From the NCBI RefSeq assembly GCF_004522215.1, contig NZ_SDLR01000004.1, positions 744,001-808,000 of the forward strand: 64,000 nucleotides of DNA, read 5' to 3'. Origin of the DNA: Ammoniphilus sp. YIM 78166 (lineage in GTDB: Bacteria > Bacillota > Bacilli > Aneurinibacillales > RAOX-1). The position numbers were made by a program, and so were the translations under genes. Shown in pieces: positions 32,964 through 41,234 of this stretch. Numbering within the stretch: position 1 is the first letter of the stretch; the number at the start of each line of letters is the position of its first letter. The notes below the pieces were generated by a model. It ran no database searches. It was given only the letters and a program-made list of their open reading frames with translations, and was not told the origin of the DNA.

Positions 32964-33539
32964 ATGTCAAAGCACGGGATGAAAGCCATCATTCTTGTAT
33001 TTGTTCTTGTACTTGCCGCTTGCGGCAGCCAAAAGCCCAATGAATTGAATTGGCAAGTAAATGACTTCACTTTTGTGAATCAGGATGAACAGCCAGTTGG
33101 GCTTTCGGATTTAAAAGGAAAGGTCTGGCTGGCAAGCTTTATCTTCACCAATTGTACGACAGTTTGTCCGCCAATGACGGCGAATATGTCCTTAATCCAA
33201 AGAGACCTACAGGAGCAAGGACTTCAAGCTCAGCTCGTATCGTTTAGTGTCGACCCAGAGGTGGACAAACCTCAAGTCTTAAAGGAATATGCGCAAAAAT
33301 TTGGAGCGGACTTTAACAACTGGAACTTTTTAACGGGCTATTCGCAGCAAGAGATTGAAGAGTTTGCCAAGGAAAGCTTTAAGACTCCTGTCCAAAAAAC
33401 CGCCGCATCTGACCAGGTGACCCACGGTACCTCCTTTTTCCTTGTCGATCAAAAGGGAGTGATTGTGAAGAAATATAGCGGCTCTGTCAACACCCCTTAT
33501 GAAGAAATCGTACAAGATGTTAAAGCTTTGCTAAATTAA
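32964..33539 (+). CDS. SCO1/SenC-family lipoprotein (copper/thiol chaperone)
   Basis: 191 residues; ATG after AAAGGAG. Lipobox VLAAC with Cys20 as the lipidated residue. The thioredoxin-like domain has the SCO copper motif NCTTVCP (Cys64, Cys68) and a distal His in VTHGTSFF (about residue 155), the three ligands needed to bind copper. In Bacillus the orthologue (YpmQ/BsSco) assembles the CuA site of cytochrome c oxidase on the outer membrane face. Same family length as usual. Confidence 0.88.
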   Translation: MSKHGMKAIILVFVLVLAACGSQKPNELNWQVNDFTFVNQDEQPVGLSDLKGKVWLASFIFTNCTTVCPPMTANMSLIQRDLQEQGLQAQLVSFSVDPEVDKPQVLKEYAQKFGADFNNWNFLTGYSQQEIEEFAKESFKTPVQKTAASDQVTHGTSFFLVDQKGVIVKKYSGSVNTPYEEIVQDVKALLN

Positions 33540-33641
33540 TGTGGTTTTATGACAGTTTTTGGCGAACGGTTCGTGTGGAAAAACCCCATATCTTGTCCTA
33601 AAATGAATTATGGAGAAAAAAGGTAAGGGTGGGGTGTAGAA

Positions 33642-33809
33642 ATGTTTTACTGTCTTCACTGTAATAACATACACAGAACAGAAATAAAGCAAGCAACCAT
33701 TTTTCGTTCAGGATATACTTTATTGGATAATAAAAAGGTTCCGTTAGGAACCTGTAAGGTGGAGAAGGAGTCAGCTGTCAAGACTCAACGCTTGATGCTT
33801 TCTTTTTAA
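33642..33809 (+). CDS. Small Cys-rich protein (55 aa)
   Basis: ATG at 33642 behind AAGGGTGGGG. Starts MFYCLHCNNIHRTEI; CLHC plus a distant Cys (GTCKVEKES) suggests half a zinc site, perhaps completed by dimerisation or by His. Polar basic C-terminus. Not recognised. Confidence 0.5.
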   Translation: MFYCLHCNNIHRTEIKQATIFRSGYTLLDNKKVPLGTCKVEKESAVKTQRLMLSF

Positions 33810-33818
33810 AGGGGGACC

Positions 33819-33850
33819 GTAGGCACTTGAGGGAGAGCTAGTGCCTACAG
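33819..33850. terminator. Inverted repeat between convergent genes
   Basis: GTAGGCACT and AGTGCCTAC arms around a 12-nt loop. No strong T-run on either side. Confidence 0.45.
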
Positions 33851-33865
33851 CCCGTCCATTTTGGT

Positions 33866-34114
33866 TCAGGCCATTTTTGCCTTTAGCCTATTCCACAGCC
33901 AGGTGAGGAATACCCCTCCGATCAGGCCACCAACCACGTTGAAGTCCCACAGGACAATAAAGATGCTTCCAAAGAGCCAATCTCCGAACCAAGCTCCAGC
34001 TAATGACATAATTAATGAGGCCCACCAGCTGCCGAATCCGCTGTTGCTTTCCATCCATTGATCAATTCCCCACCAAGCTAACAAGCTGACGATGACCCAT
34101 ACGAGCCAAAACAT
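33866..34114 (-). CDS. GlsB/YeaQ/YmgE-family membrane protein
   Basis: 82 residues with three membrane segments (LVWVIVSLLAWWGI, SWWASLIMSLAGAWFGDWLFG, FNVVGGLIGGVFLTWLW). The glycine-rich GAWFGDWLFG and VVGGLIGGVFL are typical of the transglycosylase-associated protein family, which is stress-induced; biochemical role unknown. Ribosome site AGGAAAGG lies upstream. Confidence 0.7.
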   Translation of the reverse strand: MFWLVWVIVSLLAWWGIDQWMESNSGFGSWWASLIMSLAGAWFGDWLFGSIFIVLWDFNVVGGLIGGVFLTWLWNRLKAKMA

Positions 34115-34303
34115 CGCTGCATACGTCCTTTCCTAGAATTTTGGAGTATTATATCTCCTGCTTCATTCTATGTAAGCCCGGCCATCGGGGGTTGGACGAT
34201 TACCCTCTTCAATTGGATTTAATTTCATTTGCGCGACGATTCAAACTTTAGCTATAATGAGGGTACAAAGAGATAAACTTAATGATTCTAGGGAGGGCTG
34301 ACA

Positions 34304-34444
34304 ATGTACTACACACCTGTTGATATGCAACTTTGGATGACTTACGTGGGTGATCAAGATGAATTCTACTTCCCTTATTTCGAGCACGGTATCGAATCGT
34401 TCCTTATGGTGGCTGAACCATCTTTATATAGCATCACATACTAA
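34304..34444 (+). CDS. Small hypothetical protein (46 aa)
   Basis: ATG at 34304 after GGGAGGG. Starts MYYTPVDMQLWMTYVGDQDE; aromatic and acidic, no cysteines. A strong terminator overlaps its stop codon, and a possible promoter -10 (TATAAT, ~34253) lies upstream, so it looks like an independent tiny gene. Function unknown. Confidence 0.55.
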   Translation: MYYTPVDMQLWMTYVGDQDEFYFPYFEHGIESFLMVAEPSLYSITY

Positions 34445-34474
34445 AAGGCAGCACCAAGAGGTGCTGCCTTTAAA
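34443..34474 (+). terminator. Intrinsic terminator
   Basis: AAAGGCAGCACC - AAGA - GGTGCTGCCTTT, perfect 12-bp stem with A- and T-rich flanks, usable in both directions. Confidence 0.85.
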
Positions 34475-34622
34475 TGTTCCTGAGTAGAGTGTGAAAGAGC
34501 AATATCCAACCCCATAGTGAAGCCCATAGAGGAATGCTTAACGTAATGCCCCAAAACAAACCGAGCGATAGGTTTCCTTCCCGATGCTCCACACGGTTCA
34601 CACCCTTTCGAATGTTCTTCAT
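34470..34622 (-). CDS. Small membrane protein (50 aa)
   Basis: Starts MKNIRKGVNRVEHREGN followed by one long or two short membrane segments (LSLGLFWGITLSIPLWASLWGWILLFHTLL). The positive-inside pattern and hydrophobic stretch make this frame better than the overlapping frame of the same strand. Ribosome site is poor, so confidence is moderate. Confidence 0.45.
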   Translation of the reverse strand: MKNIRKGVNRVEHREGNLSLGLFWGITLSIPLWASLWGWILLFHTLLRNI

Positions 34623-34789
34623 ACAGATCACTATTACTTATCATTATATTCTGAAAACGATTGCTTGAGAAGGGGCTTGTATTGTCTTTTTATGAGAAGG
34701 TTTGACGAAAAACAGCAGATGCATCTTGAGCTTGGGGAGTGGAAGCTATAAAATAGGTAAAAATAGACTGAAAATAAAGGGGCAGAGAA

Positions 34790-35602
34790 ATGGGTAAAGG
34801 GCTAGAAGGAAAACAAGTCGTTATTGCCGGCTCAAGAAAGACCGAGGAGATGAGTCTCTTGGTGGAAAAGCAAGGTGGGCAAGCGCTGATTCGCCCCTTG
34901 CAAGGGACGGTATTTTTAGCCGAGCAAGAAGTTGCGCCCGCGATGGCTGAGTTGATGGAAAAAGGAGCGGACTGGATCATCCTCACCACGGGGATCGGTA
35001 CGGAAGCACTGGTTGGGATTGCTGAGAAGATGGGACAGAGAGATCGGTTTATTTCGATGTTGGCGCAGGCAAAAGTAGCTGCGAGAGGGTATAAAACGTA
35101 CAGTGTGTTGAAAAAGCTAGACATTCTTCCTGCTGCGAAGGATGATGACGGAACTACACAAGGCTTAATTCAGGCGTTACAGCCGTTTGACTTTAGCGGC
35201 CAGCGCGTTGTTGTTCAGCTGCATGGCGACCCCGCTCCTCGTTTGATTCGTTTTCTCGAGGAAAAAGGAGCTGTTGTATCGGAGCTGCTTCCCTATCAGC
35301 ACATCGCGCCGGAGGAAGCGACCGTATCCCAATTTTGTAAAGAAGTTTTGGCAGGAGAAGTGGACGCGGTTTGCTTTACAGCTGCGGTTCAAGTTCGATT
35401 CCTGTTTGAATATGTGAAGCAACACGGGTTGCTGGAAGAGATGCTAAAGGCCTTTGAAACTCAAGTTTTAGCAGTGGCTGTGGGTAAAGTATGCGCAGAG
35501 GCGCTCCGCGAAGAGGGCGTCCATCGCCTGTTGGCACCGGAAAACGAACGGATGGGTGCGATGATCATCGAGCTGGCCCAGCATTATGAGGCGCATGCTT
35601 GA
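34790..35602 (+). CDS. Uroporphyrinogen-III synthase (HemD)-like protein
   Basis: 270 residues. Two Rossmann-like lobes: GKQVVIAGSRKTEEMSLLVEKQGGQALIRPLQGTVF and GQRVVVQLHGDPAPRLIRFLEEKGAVVSELLPYQHI, with DWIILTTGIGTEAL and DAVCFTAAVQVRFLFEYV, all typical of HemD. True HemD closes the linear tetrapyrrole to uroporphyrinogen III. No other heme genes are near, so it may be a HemD paralogue of unknown use. Overlaps the next gene by 17 nt. Confidence 0.8.
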   Translation: MGKGLEGKQVVIAGSRKTEEMSLLVEKQGGQALIRPLQGTVFLAEQEVAPAMAELMEKGADWIILTTGIGTEALVGIAEKMGQRDRFISMLAQAKVAARGYKTYSVLKKLDILPAAKDDDGTTQGLIQALQPFDFSGQRVVVQLHGDPAPRLIRFLEEKGAVVSELLPYQHIAPEEATVSQFCKEVLAGEVDAVCFTAAVQVRFLFEYVKQHGLLEEMLKAFETQVLAVAVGKVCAEALREEGVHRLLAPENERMGAMIIELAQHYEAHA

Positions 35603-36368
35603 GCAACGAGAAATCCCAGAATTTCACCTACAGGCTAAGTTATATTTAGTTAGTTATGTAGTGTCTGGGCTCAAAGTCAAAGGTTATCTGGCGGTCCCTC
35701 ATGGGATGGGGCCTTTTCCCCTTATCGTCTACTGCCGGGGCGGAATTAAAAATGTTGGCATGACGAAGCTCGCTTGGGTCAGTCGGTTTGTTCAGGAAGG
35801 CTTTGTGGTGTTTGCTCCTTTCTACCGCGGCAATCGCGGAGGAGAAGGGCGTGAAGATTTTGGTGGAGACGACCGGATGGATGTGCTGGGGGCTATTCCT
35901 TGGGTGATCGGGCTGCCGATGGTGGACCCAAGTCGTCTGCATTTGTTCGGCTTTTCTCGAGGCTCCGTGCCCGCCCTTTTCGCTGCGATGAAGTTTTCCT
36001 GCTTTCGCAGTGTAACGGTCTGGGGTGGGGTATCAGACATGGTCTTAACCTACGAAGAACGGGAAGATCTCAGGCGGATGCTAAAGCGAGTGATCGGCGG
36101 ACCTCCATGGAAGAAGCCGGAGGAATATGAACGGCGCAGTCCGGTTCTATGGATCCATGAGGTGACGTGTCCTGTGTTGATTGTCCATGGGAGTGAGGAT
36201 CGCTCCGTGGGGGTGGAGCATGCCAATCGGTTGGCGTCAGCCCTTACGCAGGCGGGAAAAACCTTTGAGATGATGATCTACGAGGGGCTGGGTCACCATT
36301 TTCCACCCATGGAAATGGAGCGGGCCTGGCAACGCATGTTTCAGTGGATGAAGGAGCAGGAAGAATAA
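35586..36368 (+). CDS. Alpha/beta hydrolase, prolyl-oligopeptidase-like
   Basis: 260 residues, starting inside the HemD-like gene. Nucleophile elbow GFSRGS (Ser124), acid in HGSEDRSVG and histidine in GLGHHFPP complete the triad. PFYRGNRGGEGREDFGGDDRMDVL is typical of S9-type peptidases/acyl hydrolases. No signal peptide; cytoplasmic. Substrate unknown. Confidence 0.82.
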   Translation: MRRMLEQREIPEFHLQAKLYLVSYVVSGLKVKGYLAVPHGMGPFPLIVYCRGGIKNVGMTKLAWVSRFVQEGFVVFAPFYRGNRGGEGREDFGGDDRMDVLGAIPWVIGLPMVDPSRLHLFGFSRGSVPALFAAMKFSCFRSVTVWGGVSDMVLTYEEREDLRRMLKRVIGGPPWKKPEEYERRSPVLWIHEVTCPVLIVHGSEDRSVGVEHANRLASALTQAGKTFEMMIYEGLGHHFPPMEMERAWQRMFQWMKEQEE

Positions 36369-36395
36369 TTTCAGTACATAGAGGGAGAGGGTAGC

Positions 36396-37382
36396 ATGGC
36401 GGTTCTAGTGACAGGTGGTGCTGGCTATATCGGTAGTCATACCGTATTATGGCTCAAACAGGCAGGGGAAGAGGTCATCGTCTACGATAACCTGCAAAAG
36501 GGGCATCGGGAGGCCGTTTTGGGCGATGTGTTTTATCGGGGAGACCTGCACGATGAGGATCAATTAGACGAGATCTTTTCGAAGCATTCAATCGATGCTG
36601 TCATTCACTTTGCAGCCAATTCCTTGGTCGGCGAAAGTGTCCAGGACCCGTTGGCTTACTATGAGAATAATGTCGTCGGCTCCTATTTACTGGTCCGGAA
36701 AATGGTCGAACGTGGTGTGGAAAACATCGTCTTCTCCTCCACTGCAGCGACTTATGGTGAACCTTTGAAGGTGCCCATTGAAGAAGAAGATCCTACGATT
36801 CCAACTAATCCATACGGCGAAACGAAGCTCGCGATTGAACGGATGCTGAAGTGGGCGGATCAAGCCTATGGGTTGAAGTCGGTGTGTTTGCGTTACTTTA
36901 ACGCAGCGGGAGCCGATCCCGAGGGTCAAATTGGCGAAGACCACACCCCCGAAACCCACTTGATTCCGATTGTCTTGCAATGCGCGCTAGGCCAGCGAGA
37001 GTCCGTCAGTGTATTTGGTGAAGATTACCCGACAGCCGACGGAACCTGCATCCGCGACTATATCCATGTCATGGACTTGGCTCAGGCCCACTACCTGGCA
37101 CTGGAGAAGCTGCGTGCAACCCGTGTAAGTGGAATTTACAACTTAGGGAATGGAACGGGGTTCTCCGTTCAGGAAGTGATCGAGACCTGCCGGCGCGTCA
37201 CGGGGGAGGCGATCCCGGCTGTCGTCGCACCCCGCCGCGCCGGAGACCCCGCGGTGCTGATCGCCTCTTCGGATAAAGCCATGAGAGAGCTAGGCTGGAA
37301 GCCACAGTATCCAGATTTGGAGACGATTGTTACTCATGCTTGGAACTGGCACAAGAGCAGGCCGCAGGGGTATGGGAAGTAG
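36396..37382 (+). CDS. galE: UDP-glucose 4-epimerase
   Basis: 328 residues, full length. NAD-binding GGAGYIGSH at the N-terminus, catalytic SST...YGETK (Ser/Tyr/Lys), RYFNAAGADPEG and DYIHVMDLA. It interconverts UDP-glucose and UDP-galactose (and often the N-acetyl forms), so it can supply surface polysaccharides. Co-directional with the hydrolase gene; terminator follows. Confidence 0.93.
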   Translation: MAVLVTGGAGYIGSHTVLWLKQAGEEVIVYDNLQKGHREAVLGDVFYRGDLHDEDQLDEIFSKHSIDAVIHFAANSLVGESVQDPLAYYENNVVGSYLLVRKMVERGVENIVFSSTAATYGEPLKVPIEEEDPTIPTNPYGETKLAIERMLKWADQAYGLKSVCLRYFNAAGADPEGQIGEDHTPETHLIPIVLQCALGQRESVSVFGEDYPTADGTCIRDYIHVMDLAQAHYLALEKLRATRVSGIYNLGNGTGFSVQEVIETCRRVTGEAIPAVVAPRRAGDPAVLIASSDKAMRELGWKPQYPDLETIVTHAWNWHKSRPQGYGK

Positions 37383-37395
37383 AGATAGTCGGTAG

Positions 37396-37431
37396 AACAC
37401 GTTGCTCCTTTGGGAGGGCGTGTTTTTTTGT
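37396..37431 (+). terminator. Intrinsic terminator after galE
   Basis: AACACGTTGCTCC pairs with GGAGGGCGTGTT around TTTG; seven-T run follows. Confidence 0.75.
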
Positions 37432-37480
37432 TGAAGGGAGGGACAAAAAGGGTTACCATTATTTTGAAAGGAGGAGTGTT

Positions 37481-38140
37481 ATGGGGTTTGAAGAGGAATA
37501 TGGGAAATTTCTGAACCGACACGTGCTGGAGAGAACCGGTGAGCGTCGGCGAAGAGTGGAAGAAGGGCTAGGAAATGCCGAGAAGATGTTTTTGGAAAAG
37601 GTTTGGTGGCCTTTGTTTCAGCATTTTGACTATCTCCATCCAGAATATGAGATTGATGACTTCAAGGATGGTAAAAGGTATTTAGACTTCGCTTATATTC
37701 GCCCCACTTTAAGTATCTGTATCGAAATTGATGGATACGGTCCCCACTTTAGGAATGTTAGCAGATGGCAGTTTTCGGACAACCTCGAACGACAAAATGA
37801 TTTAATGATTGATGGTTGGTTTATCTTAAGGTTTTCCTATGATCTTGTTAATGATCGCCCCCGCCGTTGTCAACAGACGATCCAGCAGATGATGGGAAGA
37901 TTGTTAGCGTGGGATGATGAGATGGCTTCATTATCAAGTTTCGAGAGAGATGTGGTTCGCTTGGCTGTCCAAGCAGGAGATATACGACCTTGCGATGTTG
38001 AAAAATGGTTAAAGGTATCGGACAAGACGGTTAAAAAAATATTGGGGGGGTTGGTAGATAAGAAGCTTCTTGTGCCGAGTTCAGGAAAGGTTAGGGTCAC
38101 ATCTTACCGATTGAGGGAACAGGTGAGACTTCGTCTATAG
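37481..38140 (+). CDS. DUF559/Vsr-like endonuclease-fold protein with winged-helix C-terminus
   Basis: 219 residues from the ATG at 37481, preceded by AAAGGAGGAG; in-frame codons further upstream run through the galE terminator and are rejected. Residues ~30-135 look like a PD-(D/E)XK nuclease of the Vsr/DUF559 group: KRYLDFAYIRPTLSICIEIDGYG (Asp..Glu-x-Asp), then RQNDLMIDGWFILRFSYDLV, the usual 'R-x-x-x-L...G-W-x-v-l-R-f' block. Residues ~150-215 form a small winged helix (ERDVVRLAVQAGDIRPCDVEKWLKVSDKTVKKILGGLVDKKLL). Possibly a DNA-repair or defence nuclease; function not established. Confidence 0.72.
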   Translation: MGFEEEYGKFLNRHVLERTGERRRRVEEGLGNAEKMFLEKVWWPLFQHFDYLHPEYEIDDFKDGKRYLDFAYIRPTLSICIEIDGYGPHFRNVSRWQFSDNLERQNDLMIDGWFILRFSYDLVNDRPRRCQQTIQQMMGRLLAWDDEMASLSSFERDVVRLAVQAGDIRPCDVEKWLKVSDKTVKKILGGLVDKKLLVPSSGKVRVTSYRLREQVRLRL

Positions 38141-38154
38141 TAGGGTGGCCAGAG

Positions 38155-38568
38155 GGCGGCTATAGTCGTAGAATTCCGATTAAATAGTCTGGAGGCTGAG
38201 TAGAGAGGAGAAATAGTCGGACTAGCTCCGACTAGTGGGCTGGGAAGGGCCGATAGGGGAGCGCTGGAGATGAAATAGTCGTAAATCTCCGGTTAAGATG
38301 GCCGAGCGGATCTCCGTGTCTCTTTCAATCCTGTTAAGGCTAGCTGCCAGGTAGCTGAGGCGGGTGGTGGGCAGATGGCGGCTATAGTCGTAAAATTCCG
38401 ATTAAATGGTCTGGAGGCTGAGTAGAGAGGAGAAATAGTCGGACTAGCTCCGACTAGTGGGCTGGGAAGGGCCGATAGGGGAGCGCTGGAGATGAAATAG
38501 TCGTAAATCTCCGGTTAAAATGGACCAGAAGACCCCCAAACCGAAGAATAACCGTAAATTTACGGTTA
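38155..38568. repeat. Duplicated palindrome-rich intergenic block
   Basis: A 142-bp block at 38155-38296 recurs at 38377-38518 (offset 222) with few changes. Each copy holds three imperfect palindromes of ~21 bp built on TAGTCG: TAGTCGTARAATTCCGATTA, the near-perfect TAGTCGGA-CTAGC-TCCGACTA, and TAGTCGTAAATCTCCGGTTA. A seventh site at 38549-38568 is the perfect palindrome TAACCGTAAATTTACGGTTA. Single members occur at 21938, 53807 and 53859. No gene is seen in this interval. Confidence 0.85.
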
Positions 38569-38656
38569 AATCTCCGCGTCTCCTCCAATTCGCTGAATAC
38601 CTTCTGCCTCCCCCTCATAAACATAGAAACAATCCCCACCAGTCGAGGAGGATGCT

Positions 38657-38812
38657 ATGATTCCACTACTCGTTCAGATTGCCTGGGTCATTGTGATTGT
38701 GAGATGTGGTTATGCGGCTTTTAAGCTGCTGAATCGAGGCAGGAGAAAGCCTTGGCTAGACATTCTATTCTATATTTCTGTTGTGATTATTGCATTAGCC
38801 TTTTTATTGTAA
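38657..38812 (+). CDS. Small membrane protein (51 aa)
   Basis: ATG at 38657 after GAGGAGG. Two membrane segments (PLLVQIAWVIVIVRCGYAAF and DILFYISVVIIALAFLL) joined by a basic loop (NRGRRKPW), so both ends should be outside or both inside. Clear terminator downstream. Function unknown. Confidence 0.6.
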   Translation: MIPLLVQIAWVIVIVRCGYAAFKLLNRGRRKPWLDILFYISVVIIALAFLL

Positions 38813-38819
38813 TCCCGTT

Positions 38820-38848
38820 GAAACCCGTTGCGAGACGGGTTTTTTCTT
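38820..38848 (+). terminator. Intrinsic terminator
   Basis: AAACCCGT - TGCGAG - ACGGGTTT followed by TTT. Confidence 0.8.
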
Positions 38849-38892
38849 CATACACTAGAATAAGGACTAGTTGCGTGTAAAGGAGGTTATTC

Positions 38893-40125
38893 ATGGCATC
38901 TAAAAATCCAATCATGGGAAGAAGTCAGGCTGCCGCCAGTCAGATGGTCAGTTTTGTGAGAGGGGTCAATCCGAATTTCAACCCAGAAATCGCGAGTGAC
39001 TTTTTACGTGTAGGGGATAGATACGGCGTTCGTGGAGATATTGCGTTTTGTCAATCGATTCATGAAACGAACTGGTTTAGATTCGGCGGTGACGTGAAAC
39101 CGAATCAAAACAATTTTGGAGGAATTGGCGCGACGGGAGGGGGGAACCCAGGGCATAGCTTTGCTACCATTGAAGAGGGTGTGACGGCTCAGATTCAACA
39201 TTTGTATGCTTATGCGACGCGTGATCCCCTACCAGCAGGAGAGCCTCTTGTTAGTCCGAGGTTCCACCTGGTGCAGCGAGGGAGTGCCCCTAACTGGGAG
39301 GACCTTGCGGGCAAATGGGCTGTTCCCGGGTATGATCCCCGCAAATACTCCAGTTTACAAGCGGCCATGGCTGCTGGAGAGTCCTACGGGCAGCTCATTA
39401 TCCGTATCTACCAAAGGATGATCCAAACCACCCCAGCCCCTACGCCTGCCCCTTCTAAAGATCGCACCTTCCGTTCCTTCTCGATCGATCAGTTTCAAGA
39501 GTATCTGCAAAATCTCCCGACCCCCACTCGCCCCATCAATCATATTCAAATCCACCACACGTGGAAGCCGAGAATAACGGATTATACAGGAGAGCAGACA
39601 ATTTATAACATGTGGAAATATCATACCCAGACGAATGGATGGGCGGATATTGCCCAGCACTTTACGGTTTCTCCGGATGGGTTGATCTGGGATGGGAGAC
39701 CGCTGGATCAGATTCCAGCTGGTATTCAAGGCCATAATACCGGCGGGATCATGATTGAGATCATCGGAAACTTTGACCAGGGAGAGGAGAGGCTGGAGGG
39801 TAGTCAGCTTGAGGCTACAGTTCATCTGGTGAGGCTGCTCCTTACTCGGTTCAATCTGCAGTTGCGAGATATCGTCTTTCATCGCGAGCATTCGGGAAAA
39901 ACTTGCCCGGGCTCCGGTTTATCTAAGGAATGGTTTCTTGAGCAGGTTCAGCAAGTCGAGGATGGTTATCCACCCCAGACTCCGCTGTGGAAAAAAGAAG
40001 CGATGGATTGGATGTACGAGCAAGGCCTACTTACGCATCCGATGTGGAAAGAAAAGCTGGAGGAACCGCTGCCGCTTTGGGCTTATGCCATCGTGCTACA
40101 ACGTTTTCGCGAGAAAATTAATTGA
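38893..40125 (+). CDS. Two-domain peptidoglycan hydrolase: glucosaminidase-like plus amidase_2
   Basis: 410 residues; ATG after AAAGGAGG. Residues ~10-175 resemble a glucosaminidase/FlgJ lysozyme fold (IAFCQSIHETNWFRFGGDVKPNQNNFGGIGATGG, with Glu in HETNW). A Pro-rich linker (TPAPTPAPSK) leads to an amidase_2/PGRP zinc domain (~215-355): IQIHHTWKP (zinc His), WADIAQHFTVSPDGLIWDGRP, GIMIEIIGNFD, and VFHREHSGKTCPGSGL (zinc His and Cys). It would cut both glycan and stem peptide. No signal peptide is seen, as in phage-type or lysis-released enzymes. Confidence 0.85.
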   Translation: MASKNPIMGRSQAAASQMVSFVRGVNPNFNPEIASDFLRVGDRYGVRGDIAFCQSIHETNWFRFGGDVKPNQNNFGGIGATGGGNPGHSFATIEEGVTAQIQHLYAYATRDPLPAGEPLVSPRFHLVQRGSAPNWEDLAGKWAVPGYDPRKYSSLQAAMAAGESYGQLIIRIYQRMIQTTPAPTPAPSKDRTFRSFSIDQFQEYLQNLPTPTRPINHIQIHHTWKPRITDYTGEQTIYNMWKYHTQTNGWADIAQHFTVSPDGLIWDGRPLDQIPAGIQGHNTGGIMIEIIGNFDQGEERLEGSQLEATVHLVRLLLTRFNLQLRDIVFHREHSGKTCPGSGLSKEWFLEQVQQVEDGYPPQTPLWKKEAMDWMYEQGLLTHPMWKEKLEEPLPLWAYAIVLQRFREKIN

Positions 40126-40136
40126 ACGTTCGTTCA
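40123..40136 (+). promoter_or_regulatory. Possible operator upstream of the EamA transporter gene
   Basis: TGAACG-TT-CGTTCA, a perfect 6-bp inverted repeat overlapping the stop of the amidase gene and ~70 nt before the transporter start. TetR-type repressors use similar sites; the regulator is unknown. Confidence 0.35.
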
Positions 40137-40204
40137 TGGCTTCTTAGCGTTTCTGGAGTTACAATGAGGAAATAGAATTTCAGAACGGAAAGAAGGAAGC
40201 CTAT

Positions 40205-41128
40205 ATGAAAGGCAAAGGAATTTATCTCGCTCTCACATTGGCTATGATGTGCTGGGGATTAAATGTTATTGCCATCAAAGTGCTGGTCACCGCGTACCTG
40301 CCACTCGGCATTACAGGGATTCGTATCCTTATCGCAGGAACATTTGTCTTTTTGTTTGTTTGGTGGTCGGAAGGCGTGCGTCGACTCGAGAAAAAGGAAT
40401 GGTTGTATCTGATCCTAGCTACTTTATCGGGTGTGTATATCCATCAAGTTTTTCTTGCCTATGGCCTCAAGGAAACGAGCGGCTCCAATGGGACTCTGAT
40501 TCTTGCCCTAAACCCGTTAACTACGGTCGTTCTCGCCTATTTGTTTTTAGGGGAAAAACTGACGTGGCTCCGATCAGCGGGGGTAGCGTTTGGGTTGGCG
40601 GGCGTCTTCACGATTGTATTGCGCGGGGCGGAATCTCTCATGATCCAAAAGGGAGACCTGTACATGTTCTTCGCGATGTTCGTCCAATCCTGTAGCTTTC
40701 TGGCTGTAAGGAAGCTGCTTTCCACCGTCTCCGTCAACCAGGTGACCTCCTATACGCTGCTTCTTGGCGGGGGAATGCTCACCTTCACAGGACTCGCTGT
40801 GGAGCGGGTGTCACCTCTAGCGCTTCTTAGCGGCCTCACCCCTTCCATGTGGTTACTCCTATTTGCATCAGCCCTCCTCGCCACAGCCTTCGGCGGGATG
40901 ATCTGGAACCGCGGCATTCAGGAGCTAGGGCCGGGTCAAACGGTGATCTTTATTAATATGACGCCATTTTATGGCTTACTGGGGTCTGCTCTTTTTCTTG
41001 GAGAAAGCATCGGACTCGCTCATGTGATCGGGTTTCTATTCATCGTCAGCGGAGTCCTGCTAGGAAGCGGTTGGTTGGATTCAACGCGGGTGAAGTGGAA
41101 GCAAAAGAAATCCTCAGTGGCAAGTTGA
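40205..41128 (+). CDS. EamA/DMT-family transporter
   Basis: 307 residues with ten membrane segments in two EamA repeats (LALTLAMMCWGLNVIAIKVL...; LYMFFAMFVQSCSFLAVRKLL...). Loop motifs ALKP-like LALNPLTTVVLAYLFLGEKL and FINMTPFYGLLGSALFLGESI are typical of the drug/metabolite exporters. Substrate unknown; stand-alone gene with its own terminator. Confidence 0.88.
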   Translation: MKGKGIYLALTLAMMCWGLNVIAIKVLVTAYLPLGITGIRILIAGTFVFLFVWWSEGVRRLEKKEWLYLILATLSGVYIHQVFLAYGLKETSGSNGTLILALNPLTTVVLAYLFLGEKLTWLRSAGVAFGLAGVFTIVLRGAESLMIQKGDLYMFFAMFVQSCSFLAVRKLLSTVSVNQVTSYTLLLGGGMLTFTGLAVERVSPLALLSGLTPSMWLLLFASALLATAFGGMIWNRGIQELGPGQTVIFINMTPFYGLLGSALFLGESIGLAHVIGFLFIVSGVLLGSGWLDSTRVKWKQKKSSVAS

Positions 41129-41130
41129 CA

Positions 41131-41168
41131 AGACGAACGGGACCTATCCGTCCGTCTTTTTCCTTTTT
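41131..41168 (+). terminator. Intrinsic terminator after EamA gene
   Basis: AGACGAACGG (41131-41140) pairs with CCGTCCGTCT (one mismatch), followed by a long T-rich run. Confidence 0.8.
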
Positions 41169-41234
41169 TTCAGCGTTGCGAACCACCCACCTACCCTTTA
41201 AAATAGTTTGATAAAAGAAAAAAGAGGAGAAACC

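Noticed and set aside
34441..34644. Minus-strand 67-codon frame in another phase over the small membrane gene
   Set aside because: Its product is of random composition; the 50-codon frame at 34470-34622 has a coherent membrane pattern.
37340..37480. Upstream extension of the nuclease-like gene into galE
   Set aside because: It covers the galE terminator; the ATG at 37481 has a strong ribosome site.
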